Assembly (NCBI GenBank): GCA_945861885.1
Contig: CAMAVR010000027.1
Coordinates: 1 to 44,209, forward strand
DNA length: 44,209 nucleotides
Direction of reading: 5' to 3'
DNA from: Nannocystis exedens
GTDB taxonomy: Bacteria > Myxococcota_A > Polyangia > Polyangiales > Polyangiaceae
In this document: piece after piece, positions 32,730 to 42,810 of the stretch
Position numbering within the stretch: the stretch's first letter is position 1
Layout: every line of letters begins with the position of its first letter
Position numbers and translations under genes: made by a program
The notes under the pieces: model-generated
What the model was told of the DNA's origin: nothing
What the model saw: only the letters and a program-made list of their open reading frames with translations
Databases searched by the model: none

Positions 32730-33827
32730 ATGTCTATTCGCTTAGCTTTTCTCTCATTTATTGCCCTCGCGGCCTGCTCGCATGGCGACTTTCGCCAATC
32801 GGGAAGCGAGGACTCGCCGTACGAGCCGATCTCGGTCGTGGAGCAGGGGCTCAATCAAGTCGACCTTACTCCGCAAGACCTCGCCGCGCTGCAAGAGATC
32901 GATCTCGCGGCGATCGATCCGCTCGAACTTCAGCGGTTTCTGAGCCGGCTTTTTCCTGATGAGCACGATAAACAGGGGAGCAACAATTTGGTTCTGAGGC
33001 AGGTGCGAATCGGCGTTCTTTCGGAGACGCGAACGTCCACCGACGCGCAGCATTTAAGACTCTGGGCGGCGATAACGCACGACAACACGCCGCCTCTCTT
33101 TCTCGCAGCGATGAACTCGATCGAGCAAAAAAGAGCGTTTGCGCGACTCATCCACTTTTTCTTGACCCATTCGACCGATCGATCGAGCGATCCAACCGCG
33201 ATGCTGACGTCGTGCCTATGCATGGGGCGGCACAATATCGCGCAGCAGTTTGTCGACATTGTTATCCAGACGACGAAGCGGTTCAACGCCCACTTGGAGC
33301 TCGATTACGTAGGCTTCGCGACAGGCTTTCTTCTGCCTGACTATACGATTGTGTCGGCACTGATGGCTCTTGGATATCAGTTTCGGACGTTTTCGTTCAT
33401 CGATCCGATCTACAAGCGGCACAAAAAATTGAACGAATCGCTCTTGGGGCGCTTCAACCAACTGCTTGTGAAGGATCACCCGCGTGAGGTCAGCGTGCTT
33501 CCGCGAATTCGCCTCTACAACAATGTCAGCGCCTACACGAAAGCGGCCCCGACCATCGCCTCGCAAGTGCTCCTCACATGCACCGACCCAGGAGATACCC
33601 CCGAAGTGAACAAGGCAGACCGAGATTTCATCGCCGTGCGGAAACGCTTGCTATTGGCTGATGGAACAACCGTAATTTCAAGCGCGATGTGGTGGCATAT
33701 CGGAAAATGGTGGGACGGCGAGCCTGCCAAGCCTGTTGACCGCAACCTGCTCGATATTGCGCTTGAAGCGTTTGAAGGTTCGAGCAGTGTTTATCGTAGA
33801 ATCAACACGTTTGGGCCATTTCAGTAG
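32730..33827 (+). CDS. Lipoprotein of an unrecognised family, second of a tandem pair
   Basis: 365 residues from the ATG at 32730; an upstream start at 32706 would break the signal peptide. MSIRLAFLSFIALAAC ends in the lipidation Cys16 (LAAC). The folded domain begins around residue 50 and matches the first paralogue nearly end to end, without the long Pro-rich linker. Shared blocks include DLAAIDP.ELQ.FL, IEQKRAFARLI.FFL.HS, C.CMG..NIAQQF, LTCTDPGD and SAMWW.IGKWWDGEPAKP. The regular spacing of aromatic and acidic residues suggests a helical enzyme-like domain, but no catalytic motif is recognised. The ribosome binding site lies in a hairpin. Confidence 0.85.
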   Translation: MSIRLAFLSFIALAACSHGDFRQSGSEDSPYEPISVVEQGLNQVDLTPQDLAALQEIDLAAIDPLELQRFLSRLFPDEHDKQGSNNLVLRQVRIGVLSETRTSTDAQHLRLWAAITHDNTPPLFLAAMNSIEQKRAFARLIHFFLTHSTDRSSDPTAMLTSCLCMGRHNIAQQFVDIVIQTTKRFNAHLELDYVGFATGFLLPDYTIVSALMALGYQFRTFSFIDPIYKRHKKLNESLLGRFNQLLVKDHPREVSVLPRIRLYNNVSAYTKAAPTIASQVLLTCTDPGDTPEVNKADRDFIAVRKRLLLADGTTVISSAMWWHIGKWWDGEPAKPVDRNLLDIALEAFEGSSSVYRRINTFGPFQ

Positions 33828-33885
33828 AGGCCGGAACGGTTAAGGACGGCTTTTTTGAAAGAGGGCGGTATCATCGACGCGCACG

Positions 33886-35211
33886 ATGAATTCCGCTCAT
33901 TTTCGCTGTTTTTCGGGCTGCCCCGCCGCATTTTCTGTCGACCGCGCGATCTCGCAATGCCCGACATGCGGCGGATTGCTCGAAGTTGTGCACGACACGG
34001 CGGCGCTAAAAAAGCGGAGCGCCGACGAGTGGACGCGCCTTTTTGATGAGCGTCTGGGATCGCCAACCGCCGACTGCCGATCCGGCGTCTGGTCGGCCCG
34101 CGAATGGGTGATGCCGCATGTGCGCGACGAGATGATCGTGTCGACCGACGAAGGGCGATCGAGCCTCTACCGCGCGCGTCGACTCGGGCGGGAAGTCGGG
34201 ATTGACGATTTGCGCATCAAGCAGTGCGGAACGTCCCACACCGGGTCGTTCAAAGATCTCGGGATGACTGTCCTCGTAAGTGTCGTTCGCCAAGCGATGT
34301 CGGACGGCGCGATTTCGCCTCGCCCACTTGCTTGCGCGAGCACCGGCGACACATCGGCGGCTCTTGCGGCGTATGGTGCAGCCGCGGGGCTGCCGGTCGT
34401 CGTTCTTCTCCCTCGCGGGCTCATTTCGACGGCGCAGCTAGTTCAGCCGCTGGCCAACGGCGCTACCGTTTTCGCACTCGACGCCGATTTTGACGGCTGC
34501 ATGAAAGTGATTCAAGAGCTCGCCGACCGCGAAGCGATCTACCTCGCAAATTCAAAAAACCCGCTCCGAATCGAAGGGCAAAAGACTGTCGCGATCGAGA
34601 TGACGCAGCAGCTCGGTTGGGAGCCGCCCGATTGGGTGATCATCCCGAGCGGCAATCTTGGAAACGCCGCCGCCATTTATGCCGGATTTAAGATGATGCT
34701 CGACCTCGGCGTCATTTTAAAAATGCCGCGCCTCTGCATCGCGCAAGCGGCGAACGCGAATCCGATGTACCGCGCGTTCGTTGCAGGCGACGCCGAAGTG
34801 GCGCCAATTGCGGCGATAAAAAGCCTCGCCAGCGCGATTCAGATCGGCCGGCCGGTGAGCGCCACGCGAGCGATGGTCGCGCTCCGCGAAATGAACGGCG
34901 TGGTCGAAGAGGCGACAGAACAAGAGCTGGCGGATGCTTGCGCACGCGCCGATCGAACCGGGCTCTACACCTGCCCGCACACCGGGGTTGCGCTCGCGTG
35001 CGCGTTTAAACTGCGAGCGCGAGGCGTCATTCATGAAAGCGACCGCGTTGTTGTTGTGTCGACGGCGCATGGGCTCAAGTTCACCGAATTTAAACTCGGG
35101 TATCACGAGTCGAATCTTGGCAAGGTTGAATCGCCGCTTGCGAACAGGCCGATTGCCGTTGCTGCTAACGCCGATGCTATTGCTGAAAAAATTGCTCGGA
35201 TTGGCGCTTAG
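33886..35211 (+). CDS. thrC: Threonine synthase
   Basis: 441 residues. The N-terminus carries a zinc-ribbon-like C-x3-C...C-x2-C set (Cys8, Cys12, Cys25, Cys28), as in many threonine synthases. The pyridoxal phosphate lysine is Lys123 in [10 protein letters not shown]. The motifs [15 protein letters not shown], the phosphate-binding [12 protein letters not shown] and the end [15 protein letters not shown] are diagnostic. It converts O-phosphohomoserine to threonine. The first enzyme of the homoserine branch, hom, is at the window's right end; thrB is not seen here. The gene is not in an obvious operon. Confidence 0.95.
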   Translation: MNSAHFRCFSGCPAAFSVDRAISQCPTCGGLLEVVHDTAALKKRSADEWTRLFDERLGSPTADCRSGVWSAREWVMPHVRDEMIVSTDEGRSSLYRARRLGREVGIDDLRIKQCGTSHTGSFKDLGMTVLVSVVRQAMSDGAISPRPLACASTGDTSAALAAYGAAAGLPVVVLLPRGLISTAQLVQPLANGATVFALDADFDGCMKVIQELADREAIYLANSKNPLRIEGQKTVAIEMTQQLGWEPPDWVIIPSGNLGNAAAIYAGFKMMLDLGVILKMPRLCIAQAANANPMYRAFVAGDAEVAPIAAIKSLASAIQIGRPVSATRAMVALREMNGVVEEATEQELADACARADRTGLYTCPHTGVALACAFKLRARGVIHESDRVVVVSTAHGLKFTEFKLGYHESNLGKVESPLANRPIAVAANADAIAEKIARIGA

Positions 35212-35253
35212 GACTTCGATAGCGACCTCGACCTCGATGATCGATTTCGACTT

Positions 35254-36198
35254 TTACGCGAAAAGCGAGCTCACTGAATCGGACGAATGAATTCGCTTGA
35301 TCGCCTCGCCGAGGAGGCGCGCGATGCTCACTTGCCTGATTTTGCCGCATGCGCGCGCTTCGGGGGAGAGCGGGATTGTGTCGGACACGACCACTTCGCT
35401 CAGCGGGCAATCGACAATGCGCTGCACTGCAGGCCCTGAAAGCACGCCGTGTGTGGCGCATGCGACGATGCGCTTTGCTCCGTGCTGCTGAAGTGCCCTC
35501 GCCGCCCCCACCAGCGTCCCGGCGGTGTCGATCATGTCGTCGATGATGATGCAGTCGCGACCGTTTACGTCTCCGATCAGATTCATCACTTCGCTTACAT
35601 TTGCCCGCTCGCGGCGTTTGTCGACGATCGCCAAGCTTGCGTCGAGCCGCTTTGAATAGGCTCGCGTTCGCTCTACACCGCCTGCATCGGGCGATACGAA
35701 TACGGCCGAAGAATCAAAGTTCTTCCGAAGATAGTCTTCGAGAAAAACTGGCATCGCATAGAGGTGATCGAACGGGATATTAAAAAACCCTTGTATTTGA
35801 CCTGCGTGCAGGTCGACCGACAAAACGCGTGTTACGCCCGATGCCTGGATCAGATCGGCCACCAGTTTGGACGTGATCGGCGTGCGTGGCGCTACTTTGC
35901 GATCTTGCCTCGCGTAGCCGTAATACGGGACAACCGCGGTGATCGACGCCGCCGATGCGCGACGAAGGGCGTCGCTCAGGATCAGAAGCTCCATGAGTGC
36001 GTCGTTGACCGGGCTGCATGTCGGCTGGATGACAAATGCATCGACGCCGCGGACGTTCTCCTGAATTTCGCAAAATGCTTCGCCGTCGCTAAAACGGGTG
36101 AATTTTACTTTGGCGAGCGGGGTTTCGAGATATTCGGAAATATCGGCCGCCAGCTGCGGGTTGGCACTTCCAGCGAAAAGACAGACCTTCTTAAACAC
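35254..36198 (-). CDS. prs: Ribose-phosphate pyrophosphokinase (PRPP synthetase)
   Basis: 314 residues, the standard length, from a GTG start supported by GGAGG (complement of 36203-36207). Motifs: [19 protein letters not shown] (ATP and divalent cation site), [15 protein letters not shown], the flexible loop [13 protein letters not shown] and the PRPP-binding [10 protein letters not shown]. It makes PRPP from ribose 5-phosphate and ATP for nucleotide, His and Trp synthesis. Convergent with thrC and divergent from the RlmI-like gene; an inverted repeat lies in its upstream region. Confidence 0.97.
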   Translation of the reverse strand: MFKKVCLFAGSANPQLAADISEYLETPLAKVKFTRFSDGEAFCEIQENVRGVDAFVIQPTCSPVNDALMELLILSDALRRASAASITAVVPYYGYARQDRKVAPRTPITSKLVADLIQASGVTRVLSVDLHAGQIQGFFNIPFDHLYAMPVFLEDYLRKNFDSSAVFVSPDAGGVERTRAYSKRLDASLAIVDKRRERANVSEVMNLIGDVNGRDCIIIDDMIDTAGTLVGAARALQQHGAKRIVACATHGVLSGPAVQRIVDCPLSEVVVSDTIPLSPEARACGKIRQVSIARLLGEAIKRIHSSDSVSSLFA

Positions 36199-36217
36199 GC
36201 AGCCTCCAAAACATGTC

Positions 36218-36250
36218 GCCCGATGCCCCCCGCGTCATACCGCATCGGGC
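36218..36250. promoter_or_regulatory. Inverted repeat upstream of prs
   Basis: GCCCGATGC (36218-36226) and GCATCGGGC (36242-36250) pair perfectly over 9 bp around a 15-nt loop. It lies 20-52 nt upstream of the prs start codon, in the space shared with the divergent methyltransferase gene. It may be an operator or a hairpin in the prs leader. Confidence 0.4.
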
Positions 36251-36331
36251 AGCCCAAAACCGATAAAAATTCGTCCAAGTGCCCGCCCACGTGAACGTCT
36301 CCAACATTTTGAGGCTAATATAAGGCGCAAT

Positions 36332-37516
36332 ATGAAACGCGCATCCTTTGATATCGTGCTCCGAAGGGGTGCGGCCGATTCAGTCAGGCGGGGTCACCCG
36401 TGGATATTTCGCGAAGCTGTGCGAAATATGCCGGCAAATGCAGCCCCGGGCGACCAGGCGGTGGTTCGAAGCGAAGAGGGCGCGCTCATCGGTCACGCGA
36501 TCGTTGACCCCAAATCGCCCATTGTGGCCCGCGTATGGACACTCGGGAGCCGCGAAATCGACCACGCTCTTTTTTCAGAGCGAATCGCCGTCGCTACCGC
36601 GCTGCGGGCCAAGCTCTTTTCGACCGATGCGACAACAGCGTATCGCCTTTTAAACGGCGAGGGGGATCGCGCGCCGGGGTTTGTGGTCGATCGCTATGCG
36701 CACGTCGCGGTGCTGCGCGTCGACGGCGAGGCCGCGCTCGCTCGGCGCGATGAATTTGCCGCTTCGCTTTGGCCCGTTCTGCAGAATATCGGCGTCATGT
36801 CGCTCGCATTTCGCGGACGCAGCGACGGCAAATCGGGCGGCGAGCTCGAGGCGCTGTTCGGCGACAAGCCGCCCGCGACGATCGAAGTGCGCGAGCACGG
36901 GGTGCCATTTCGGGTTGACCTTGAAAAAGGGCAAAAAACAGGCGCTTTTTTGGACCAACGCGAAAATCGGCGGCGTGTGCGAGCGCTTTCTAAGGGGGAG
37001 CGCGTTCTGAATTTATTTTCGTACGCAGGCGGCTTTTCGATGAGCGCGGCGCTCGGCGGGGCGACTCACGTGACGAGCGTCGATGTCGCGGCGGCGGCTC
37101 ACGCTACGGCGCAGGCAAGTTTTAAACTCGCGGGGCTCGACCCAAGCGCGCACTCTTTTGCGGCGGCTGATGCGTTTGCGTTTTTGACAAAAGCGAAAGC
37201 TCGCGGCGAAAAATGGGGGCTGATCATCAGCGATCCGCCGAGCTTCGCGCCGAATGAAAAGTCGCGCGAGCGAGCGCTCAGCGCCTACAGGAGTCTGCAT
37301 CGCGCGTGCGTCGCGGTGCTTGAACCTGGAGGTATTTTTTGCGCTTCATCGTGCTCTAGCCACGTGAACGCCGAAGACTTTTTATCGACGCTCGACGACG
37401 AAGCGCTGCAGTCGTCATCACTGCGATTAACCGAAATGCACGGGCAACCAGCCGACCATCCAACGCTCCCAAATTGGCCTGAAGGGCGGTATCTCAAATT
37501 TGCGGTACTGAGGTGA
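36332..37516 (+). CDS. Class I SAM-dependent rRNA methyltransferase, RlmI-like
   Basis: 394 residues from the ATG at 36332 (E. coli RlmI has 396); an earlier in-frame start at 36098 lies within prs on the other strand. An N-terminal PUA domain (RRGHPWIFREAV) is followed by the linker motif KTGAFLDQRENRR and the Rossmann domain with motif I NLFSYAGGFS and the catalytic motif IV SDPPSFAPNEK. Enzymes of this group place a 5-methyl on cytosine in 23S rRNA (C1962) or another rRNA base; the exact position here is inferred only. It uses a short AAGG before the ATG. No operon partner is needed for function. Confidence 0.9.
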   Translation: MKRASFDIVLRRGAADSVRRGHPWIFREAVRNMPANAAPGDQAVVRSEEGALIGHAIVDPKSPIVARVWTLGSREIDHALFSERIAVATALRAKLFSTDATTAYRLLNGEGDRAPGFVVDRYAHVAVLRVDGEAALARRDEFAASLWPVLQNIGVMSLAFRGRSDGKSGGELEALFGDKPPATIEVREHGVPFRVDLEKGQKTGAFLDQRENRRRVRALSKGERVLNLFSYAGGFSMSAALGGATHVTSVDVAAAAHATAQASFKLAGLDPSAHSFAAADAFAFLTKAKARGEKWGLIISDPPSFAPNEKSRERALSAYRSLHRACVAVLEPGGIFCASSCSSHVNAEDFLSTLDDEALQSSSLRLTEMHGQPADHPTLPNWPEGRYLKFAVLR

Positions 37517-37583
37517 TGCCCACGCCGCCCTACGGATCGAAGACCACCGCACAACCTAGAAAAACAGTTCTCTTGGAGATGGT

Positions 37584-38879
37584 TTGTTGAAACGAGATAA
37601 AGTTCTTGTCGTCGGTTCGGGGGCTCGTGAGCACGCTCTTGCTTGGGCTATCGCTGGCGCAGGGTGTGACGTTGTTGTCGCTCCTGGCAATGGGGGGACG
37701 CACGCAGCATGGCCTGGAGTCGATATTACGGCTTCCGCGATTGACAAAATTGGGCAATTTTCTCGCGAAATTGGAGCCAATTTGGTCGTTGTCGGCCCTG
37801 AGCTTCCGCTGACTCTTGGTCTTGCCGATTTGCTTGAAGAGTCAGGGATCGCGGTGTTTGGCCCTCGCCAACAAGGTGCGCAGCTCGAGGGGTCAAAAGC
37901 TTTTATGAAGCGCTTCTTGGCGCGTCACCGCATTCCTACGGCGCCGTTTCAAGTGTTTGAGAGCGCGGCCAATGCGATCGAATTTATTCGTCAGCGCGGC
38001 GCTCCAATCGTCGTAAAAGCCGATGGTCTTGCGGGCGGGAAAGGGGTCGTTGTCGCCTCTACGGTCGACGAAGCGATCGAGGCGGTCGACGCGATGATGG
38101 TGCGGCGCGTTTTTGGCGACGCGGGGCGCACGCTCGTGATTGAAGATTTGCTTGTCGGGCACGAAGCAAGTTTTCACGTTGTTTGCGGCGATGGGTGGGC
38201 GGTTCCGCTCACCGCTGTGCAAGATCACAAGCGCGTGTTTGATAGCGATTTAGGGCCAAATACCGGCGGAATGGGCGCCTACGGCCCCGCGGGGCTCGTA
38301 ACGCCTGCCGTGCGCGATCGCGTGATGGACCGCATTGTAATGCCGACGCTCGAAGGGCTTCGCGCCGACGGGGTGAAATTTCGCGGGGTATTATTTGTTG
38401 GATTGATGATCGATCGCGGCGAGCCGAGCGTTCTCGAGTTCAATGTACGGTTTGGCGATCCGGAGACATGCGTGCTCGCGCCTTTGTACGGCGATTCGCT
38501 ATTCGATTTGATGCGCGCGTCAGCTCGCGGCGAACCGGCGCCAAAAATCACGAGAGCGCCCGACCAACACGCCCTCGCGGTAGTAATGGCCTCGCATGGC
38601 TATCCCGCATCACCGCGCGTCGGCGACGTAATTCACGGGCTTGACGAGGCGCTGCCTCGCAATGTGCAGATCTTTCATGGCTCAACCGCCACTCGCGCCG
38701 ACGGCTCAATCGCAACAGCAGGCGGGCGGGTCTTGACGATTGCGGCTTCCGCTTCCACCCTCGCAGCGGCTCGACTGTCGGCGTATCACACTGTCTCCGC
38801 GATTCGTTGGGATGGGGAGCATCATCGATCCGATATCGCGTACCAAGCTCTTTCAACTCCCTCTTTTTTGCCTGTATAG
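37584..38879 (+). CDS. purD: Phosphoribosylamine-glycine ligase
   Basis: 431 residues from a TTG start; GGAGAT (37574-37579) precedes it and no ATG/GTG lies nearby in frame. The N-terminus KVLVVGSGAREHALAW, the phosphate-binding VAPGNGGT, the ATP-grasp segments GLAGGKGVVVAST and FNVRFGDPETC are diagnostic. It joins glycine to phosphoribosylamine in the second step of purine synthesis; PRPP for the preceding step comes from prs, located just upstream. It precedes the DUF1015 gene by 11 bp, so both are probably cotranscribed. Confidence 0.96.
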   Translation: MLKRDKVLVVGSGAREHALAWAIAGAGCDVVVAPGNGGTHAAWPGVDITASAIDKIGQFSREIGANLVVVGPELPLTLGLADLLEESGIAVFGPRQQGAQLEGSKAFMKRFLARHRIPTAPFQVFESAANAIEFIRQRGAPIVVKADGLAGGKGVVVASTVDEAIEAVDAMMVRRVFGDAGRTLVIEDLLVGHEASFHVVCGDGWAVPLTAVQDHKRVFDSDLGPNTGGMGAYGPAGLVTPAVRDRVMDRIVMPTLEGLRADGVKFRGVLFVGLMIDRGEPSVLEFNVRFGDPETCVLAPLYGDSLFDLMRASARGEPAPKITRAPDQHALAVVMASHGYPASPRVGDVIHGLDEALPRNVQIFHGSTATRADGSIATAGGRVLTIAASASTLAAARLSAYHTVSAIRWDGEHHRSDIAYQALSTPSFLPV

Positions 38880-38890
38880 CGAGCACTACG

Positions 38891-40183
38891 ATGGCCTCGA
38901 TCGCCCCTCTCACACCCCTTCGCTATCGCCTTGACCGTCCGCCGCATAGCCTCGCGACGCTCGTGGCGCCGCCTTACGATGTGATTTCGTCAGACGAGCG
39001 CGCCCGCCTTGTGGCAAGCTCCCCGCACAATGTCGTCGAGCTGATTCTCCCCGCCGGCGAGGGGGATGCCAAGTACGATCACGCCGCAGCGTTGCTTGCC
39101 GATTGGGTCGCCGCGGGAGTTCTCGCGCGCGACGATGAACCGGCCTTTTATCGCTACGACCAGACATTCACATCGCCGTCGGCGCCGTCATCGGCGAAGA
39201 TCACGCGGCGCGGTTTTCTCGCGCTCGTGCGCCTCGCCCCTTTTTCGGATCGCATCGTTTTGCCGCATGAGCGCACTCTTTCGGGGCCGAAAGAAGATCG
39301 ACTGAAGCTATTTCGCGCGACGCGAACGAACTTGAGCCCCGGTTTTATGCTCTACCGCGACCCGGCATGCGCGCTCAATTCGGCGCTTGCCGCAGCGGCG
39401 CCTCTGACCGAATTTTCGACCCACGATGGCGTTAAGCACGCACTCGCAAAAGTGACCGACCGCGACGCGGTTCGAGCGATCATTTCGCACGTCGCAAAGT
39501 CGACGCTTCTGATTGCCGACGGCCATCACCGCTACGAAACAGCGCTTCACTATCGCGATGAAGTAAGCGCGAAACATCCAAATGCCCCGCAAGACGCGGA
39601 ATTCCGCTATTTTATGGCTTTTTTGACGAACGCGGACGACCCGAACTTGGTCGTTTTTCCGACGCATCGTCTTATTCATTCGCTCGCTAAATTTTCATTT
39701 ACCGACCTACTTCGCTTAGCGGCCGGTGCATTTCAGGTGACACCGCTTGATAAAGCGATCGATGCCGACAGCATCGAGAAGCTGCTCGCTAAGGCCGACG
39801 CCCTTGGACCGAGCGTGGTTGCCGCGGCGGCAGAGGGAACGGCGCTCCTCACGTTCCGCCAATCGGCTGGTGCCACGCGCGACCCCGATGTTGTCGTCCT
39901 CCACTCGGCGATTCTCGAACGTTTATTGAGCATTACGCCTGAAGCGCAGGCGGCCAAGACAAACATCATGTACCGACAAGACTCACGCTCTGCGCTGGCC
40001 TCTGTTCGCTCGGGAGGAGCCGACGTGCTCTTCTTGATGAACCCGACGCGCGTCGCCCAAGTGCAAGAGATTGCTGAGAAAGGCGGAGTGATGCCTCAAA
40101 AGTCGACCTTTTTCTACCCGAAAGTACTGACAGGGCTGACGATCCACACACTCGATCCGCACCGGCGCGTCGTGAGTGCGTAA
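38891..40183 (+). CDS. DUF1015 family protein (COG4198)
   Basis: 430 residues from the ATG at 38891, which lies 11 bp after purD; an in-frame start inside purD (38807) is less likely. The family motifs are VAPPYDVISSDER near the N-terminus, the central IADGHHRYETAL (His-His-Arg cluster) and FLTNADDPNLVVFPTHRLIH. The C-terminal part has VLFLMNPTRVAQV and ends with the conserved KSTFFYPKVLTGL. The family is widespread and usually located near amino-acid biosynthesis genes, but I know no established reaction. No transmembrane or signal segments; a soluble cytoplasmic protein. Confidence 0.92.
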   Translation: MASIAPLTPLRYRLDRPPHSLATLVAPPYDVISSDERARLVASSPHNVVELILPAGEGDAKYDHAAALLADWVAAGVLARDDEPAFYRYDQTFTSPSAPSSAKITRRGFLALVRLAPFSDRIVLPHERTLSGPKEDRLKLFRATRTNLSPGFMLYRDPACALNSALAAAAPLTEFSTHDGVKHALAKVTDRDAVRAIISHVAKSTLLIADGHHRYETALHYRDEVSAKHPNAPQDAEFRYFMAFLTNADDPNLVVFPTHRLIHSLAKFSFTDLLRLAAGAFQVTPLDKAIDADSIEKLLAKADALGPSVVAAAAEGTALLTFRQSAGATRDPDVVVLHSAILERLLSITPEAQAAKTNIMYRQDSRSALASVRSGGADVLFLMNPTRVAQVQEIAEKGGVMPQKSTFFYPKVLTGLTIHTLDPHRRVVSA

Positions 40184-40334
40184 GCGCGCACAACATCTCT
40201 CAAGAACGCGACTATTGCGCAGGCAACAGTAGCGCGACCAGATATCGGTGCTTACCATGGGTCGATGTTGGCATTTGATAGCAACGGCTCAGCCTTGAAT
40301 TACGCGAATGGACGCGCCCCGTTGAGAGGTGATC

Positions 40335-42752
40335 ATGTCTGATAAAAAAGCGCCACCACCGCGTGACGAAGATGCTGTGCAGTTTGGCGACGAGCTCCCG
40401 GTCCTCCCGATTCGCAACGCAGTGCTCTTCCCCGGAGCGGTTGCGCCGTTTGACGTCGGGCGAGAAAAGTCGGTCGCTCTCGTCGAAGATGTCGACAATC
40501 TTACCGCGCCCGTCATCGCGATTTTTGCGCAAAAAGATCCGTCGACCGACGACCCGACAAAAGAAGAGTTGCATCCGGTCGGCTGCGCGGCGCGCGTTCT
40601 AAAAGCGCTCAAGCACAGTTCGGGCAATTATTCGCTTATTTTGCAGGGGCTGTGCCGCATTCGCCTCGACGAGACAACCCAAACGTCACCCTATATGAAA
40701 GCGCGCATCGTCCGCCTCGAAGAGACGGGCCGCGAAGACGACGAAGCCGATGCGCTGTCGATGAGCCTGCGCGACATCGCCAAGCAGGTGATTCAGCTGA
40801 TGCCGGAGCTCCCAAGAGAAGCCGGCTCGCTCATCGATTCAATTCAAGCGCCAGGCGCGCTTGCCGACTTGGTCGCAGCAAATCTCGATGCCCCAGTCGA
40901 CGAAAAGTCGGCGCTCCTCGAAACGATCGAAGTCAAAGAGCGGATCCGCAAAGTGCTCCGCCTGCTAACGCGCCAACTCGAAATTTTAAAGATGCGCGAG
41001 CGAATCAACTCGCAGATCAAAGAAGAGATGGGCAAAAATCAGCGCGAATACGTGCTGAGGCAGCAGCTCAAAGCGATCAAAGAAGAGCTCGGCGAAGACG
41101 ACGGCGATCAGGGCGATCTCGATGGCCTCGAAGATCGCATTTCAAAAGCGAACTTGCCGCCCGATGCAGAGCAGGTTGCCAAAAAGCAGATCAAACGTCT
41201 GCGCAATATGCAAGTCGGCTCGGCCGAATACACCGTCGTGCGCACCTACCTCGACTGGCTGCTCGACATCCCGTGGCATCTGCAAACGCCCGACAACCTC
41301 GACATCAACGCCGTGCGCGCCGTGCTCGACGAAGACCACTACGGGCTCGAAAAAGTAAAAAAGCGCATTCTCGAGTACCTCGCCGTACGAAAGCTCAAGA
41401 AGGACAAAAAGGGCCCAATTTTGTGCCTGATTGGCCCCCCCGGCGTCGGGAAAACATCGCTCGGGCGAAGCATCGCGCGAGCTCTAGGGCGAAAGTTTCA
41501 CCGAATTTCGCTCGGAGGTGTTCACGACGAAGCAGCGATTCGTGGTCACAGGCGCACATACGTCGGAGCATTGCCCGGGCAAGTCATGCAAGGGATGAAA
41601 AAAGCGGGGACGATAAACCCGATTTTCATGCTCGATGAAGTCGACAAAATCGGCCACGATTTCCGCGGCGATCCATCGGCCGCCCTGCTCGAAGTGCTCG
41701 ACCCAGAGCAGAACAATACGTTCGCCGATCACTACATCGAAATTCCGTACGATCTGTCGAACGTGATGTTTATCGCAACGGCAAACATCGCCGATCCGAT
41801 ACCAGCACCGCTCCGCGACCGGATGGAAATACTTGAGATTCCAGGGTACACGCGGCGCGAAAAGCTGGCGATTGCGCGGCAACACTTGATTCCAAAGCAG
41901 ATCGAAGAGCACGGTCTAACACCGCAGCAGCTCGAGCTGACCGACAAAGCGGTCGAGCTGATCATCGAAAACTACACGCGAGAAGCCGGCGTTCGCACAC
42001 TTGAGCGCCAAATCGCAAGCGTGATTCGCGGCGTCGCCGTAAAAATTGCCGAGGGAGATAACACTCCGCGGACGATCGAAAACGAAGATCAAATCCGCGA
42101 GTTTTTGGGCGCGCAACGTTTCTCAAGCGAAGTCGCCGAGCGAACAGAAGAGCCAGGCGTCGCAACCGGCCTCGCATGGACAAGCGTGGGCGGCGAGATT
42201 TTGTTCATCGAAGCAACGCGCATGTTCGGGACAGGTAAGCTGCAGCTCACCGGTCAGCTGGGCGATGTGATGAAAGAGTCGGCCCATGCCGCGCTTTCGT
42301 ATGTCCGCGCAAATGCCGACAAATATGGGATTTCGAAGGATTTTCTCGAGAAGAGCGACATCCATATTCACATCCCGGCCGGCGGAATGCCAAAAGACGG
42401 GCCGAGCGCCGGCGTGACAATGTTCACAGCGCTCGTGTCGATGCTGACGGGCGTGCGAGTGCGTCACGACGTGGGGATGACAGGCGAGATCACGCTGCGC
42501 GGGCGCGTGCTTCCAATCGGCGGGCTAAAAGAAAAAGTGCTCGCGGCGCACCGCGCAGGGATCAAGCGAATTATCGTCCCCGAGCGAAACAAAGCCGATT
42601 TGGACGAAGTGCCGGCCGAAGTGAAAGCGGAGCTGGAGTTCATCACGGTCAGCAAGATGGACCAGGTGCTCGACGCTGCGCTCGAAGAGAAGCTGACGCC
42701 AAAGCCGCCAGAAGAGAGCAAGAAGGAATCGGCGATCCCGCATCACAACTAG
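40335..42752 (+). CDS. lon: ATP-dependent protease Lon
   Basis: 805 residues from the ATG at 40335, preceded by GAGAGG (40324-40329). The N-terminal substrate-binding domain begins LPVLPIRNAVLFPG. The AAA+ module has Walker A GPPGVGKT (367-374) and Walker B FMLDEVDKIG. The protease domain has the Ser-Lys dyad Ser691 (KDGPSAGVT) and Lys732 (GGLKEK). It degrades damaged and regulatory proteins in the cytoplasm. Complete and typical; no heat-shock promoter is evident. Two identical hairpins follow the stop codon. Confidence 0.97.
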   Translation: MSDKKAPPPRDEDAVQFGDELPVLPIRNAVLFPGAVAPFDVGREKSVALVEDVDNLTAPVIAIFAQKDPSTDDPTKEELHPVGCAARVLKALKHSSGNYSLILQGLCRIRLDETTQTSPYMKARIVRLEETGREDDEADALSMSLRDIAKQVIQLMPELPREAGSLIDSIQAPGALADLVAANLDAPVDEKSALLETIEVKERIRKVLRLLTRQLEILKMRERINSQIKEEMGKNQREYVLRQQLKAIKEELGEDDGDQGDLDGLEDRISKANLPPDAEQVAKKQIKRLRNMQVGSAEYTVVRTYLDWLLDIPWHLQTPDNLDINAVRAVLDEDHYGLEKVKKRILEYLAVRKLKKDKKGPILCLIGPPGVGKTSLGRSIARALGRKFHRISLGGVHDEAAIRGHRRTYVGALPGQVMQGMKKAGTINPIFMLDEVDKIGHDFRGDPSAALLEVLDPEQNNTFADHYIEIPYDLSNVMFIATANIADPIPAPLRDRMEILEIPGYTRREKLAIARQHLIPKQIEEHGLTPQQLELTDKAVELIIENYTREAGVRTLERQIASVIRGVAVKIAEGDNTPRTIENEDQIREFLGAQRFSSEVAERTEEPGVATGLAWTSVGGEILFIEATRMFGTGKLQLTGQLGDVMKESAHAALSYVRANADKYGISKDFLEKSDIHIHIPAGGMPKDGPSAGVTMFTALVSMLTGVRVRHDVGMTGEITLRGRVLPIGGLKEKVLAAHRAGIKRIIVPERNKADLDEVPAEVKAELEFITVSKMDQVLDAALEEKLTPKPPEESKKESAIPHHN

Positions 42753-42766
42753 CAGCAAGCCCCCCG

Positions 42767-42789
42767 CCTCTCCCGCTTCGCGGGAGAGG
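42767..42789. repeat. Hairpin repeat after lon, copy 1
   Basis: CCTCTCCCGC-TTC-GCGGGAGAGG, a perfect 10-bp stem with a 3-nt loop. An identical copy lies at 42811-42833. It starts 15 bp after the lon stop and could act as a transcription stop, although no T-run follows. Confidence 0.8.
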
Positions 42790-42810
42790 AGGCCTTTGTC
42801 AGACGCTTTC

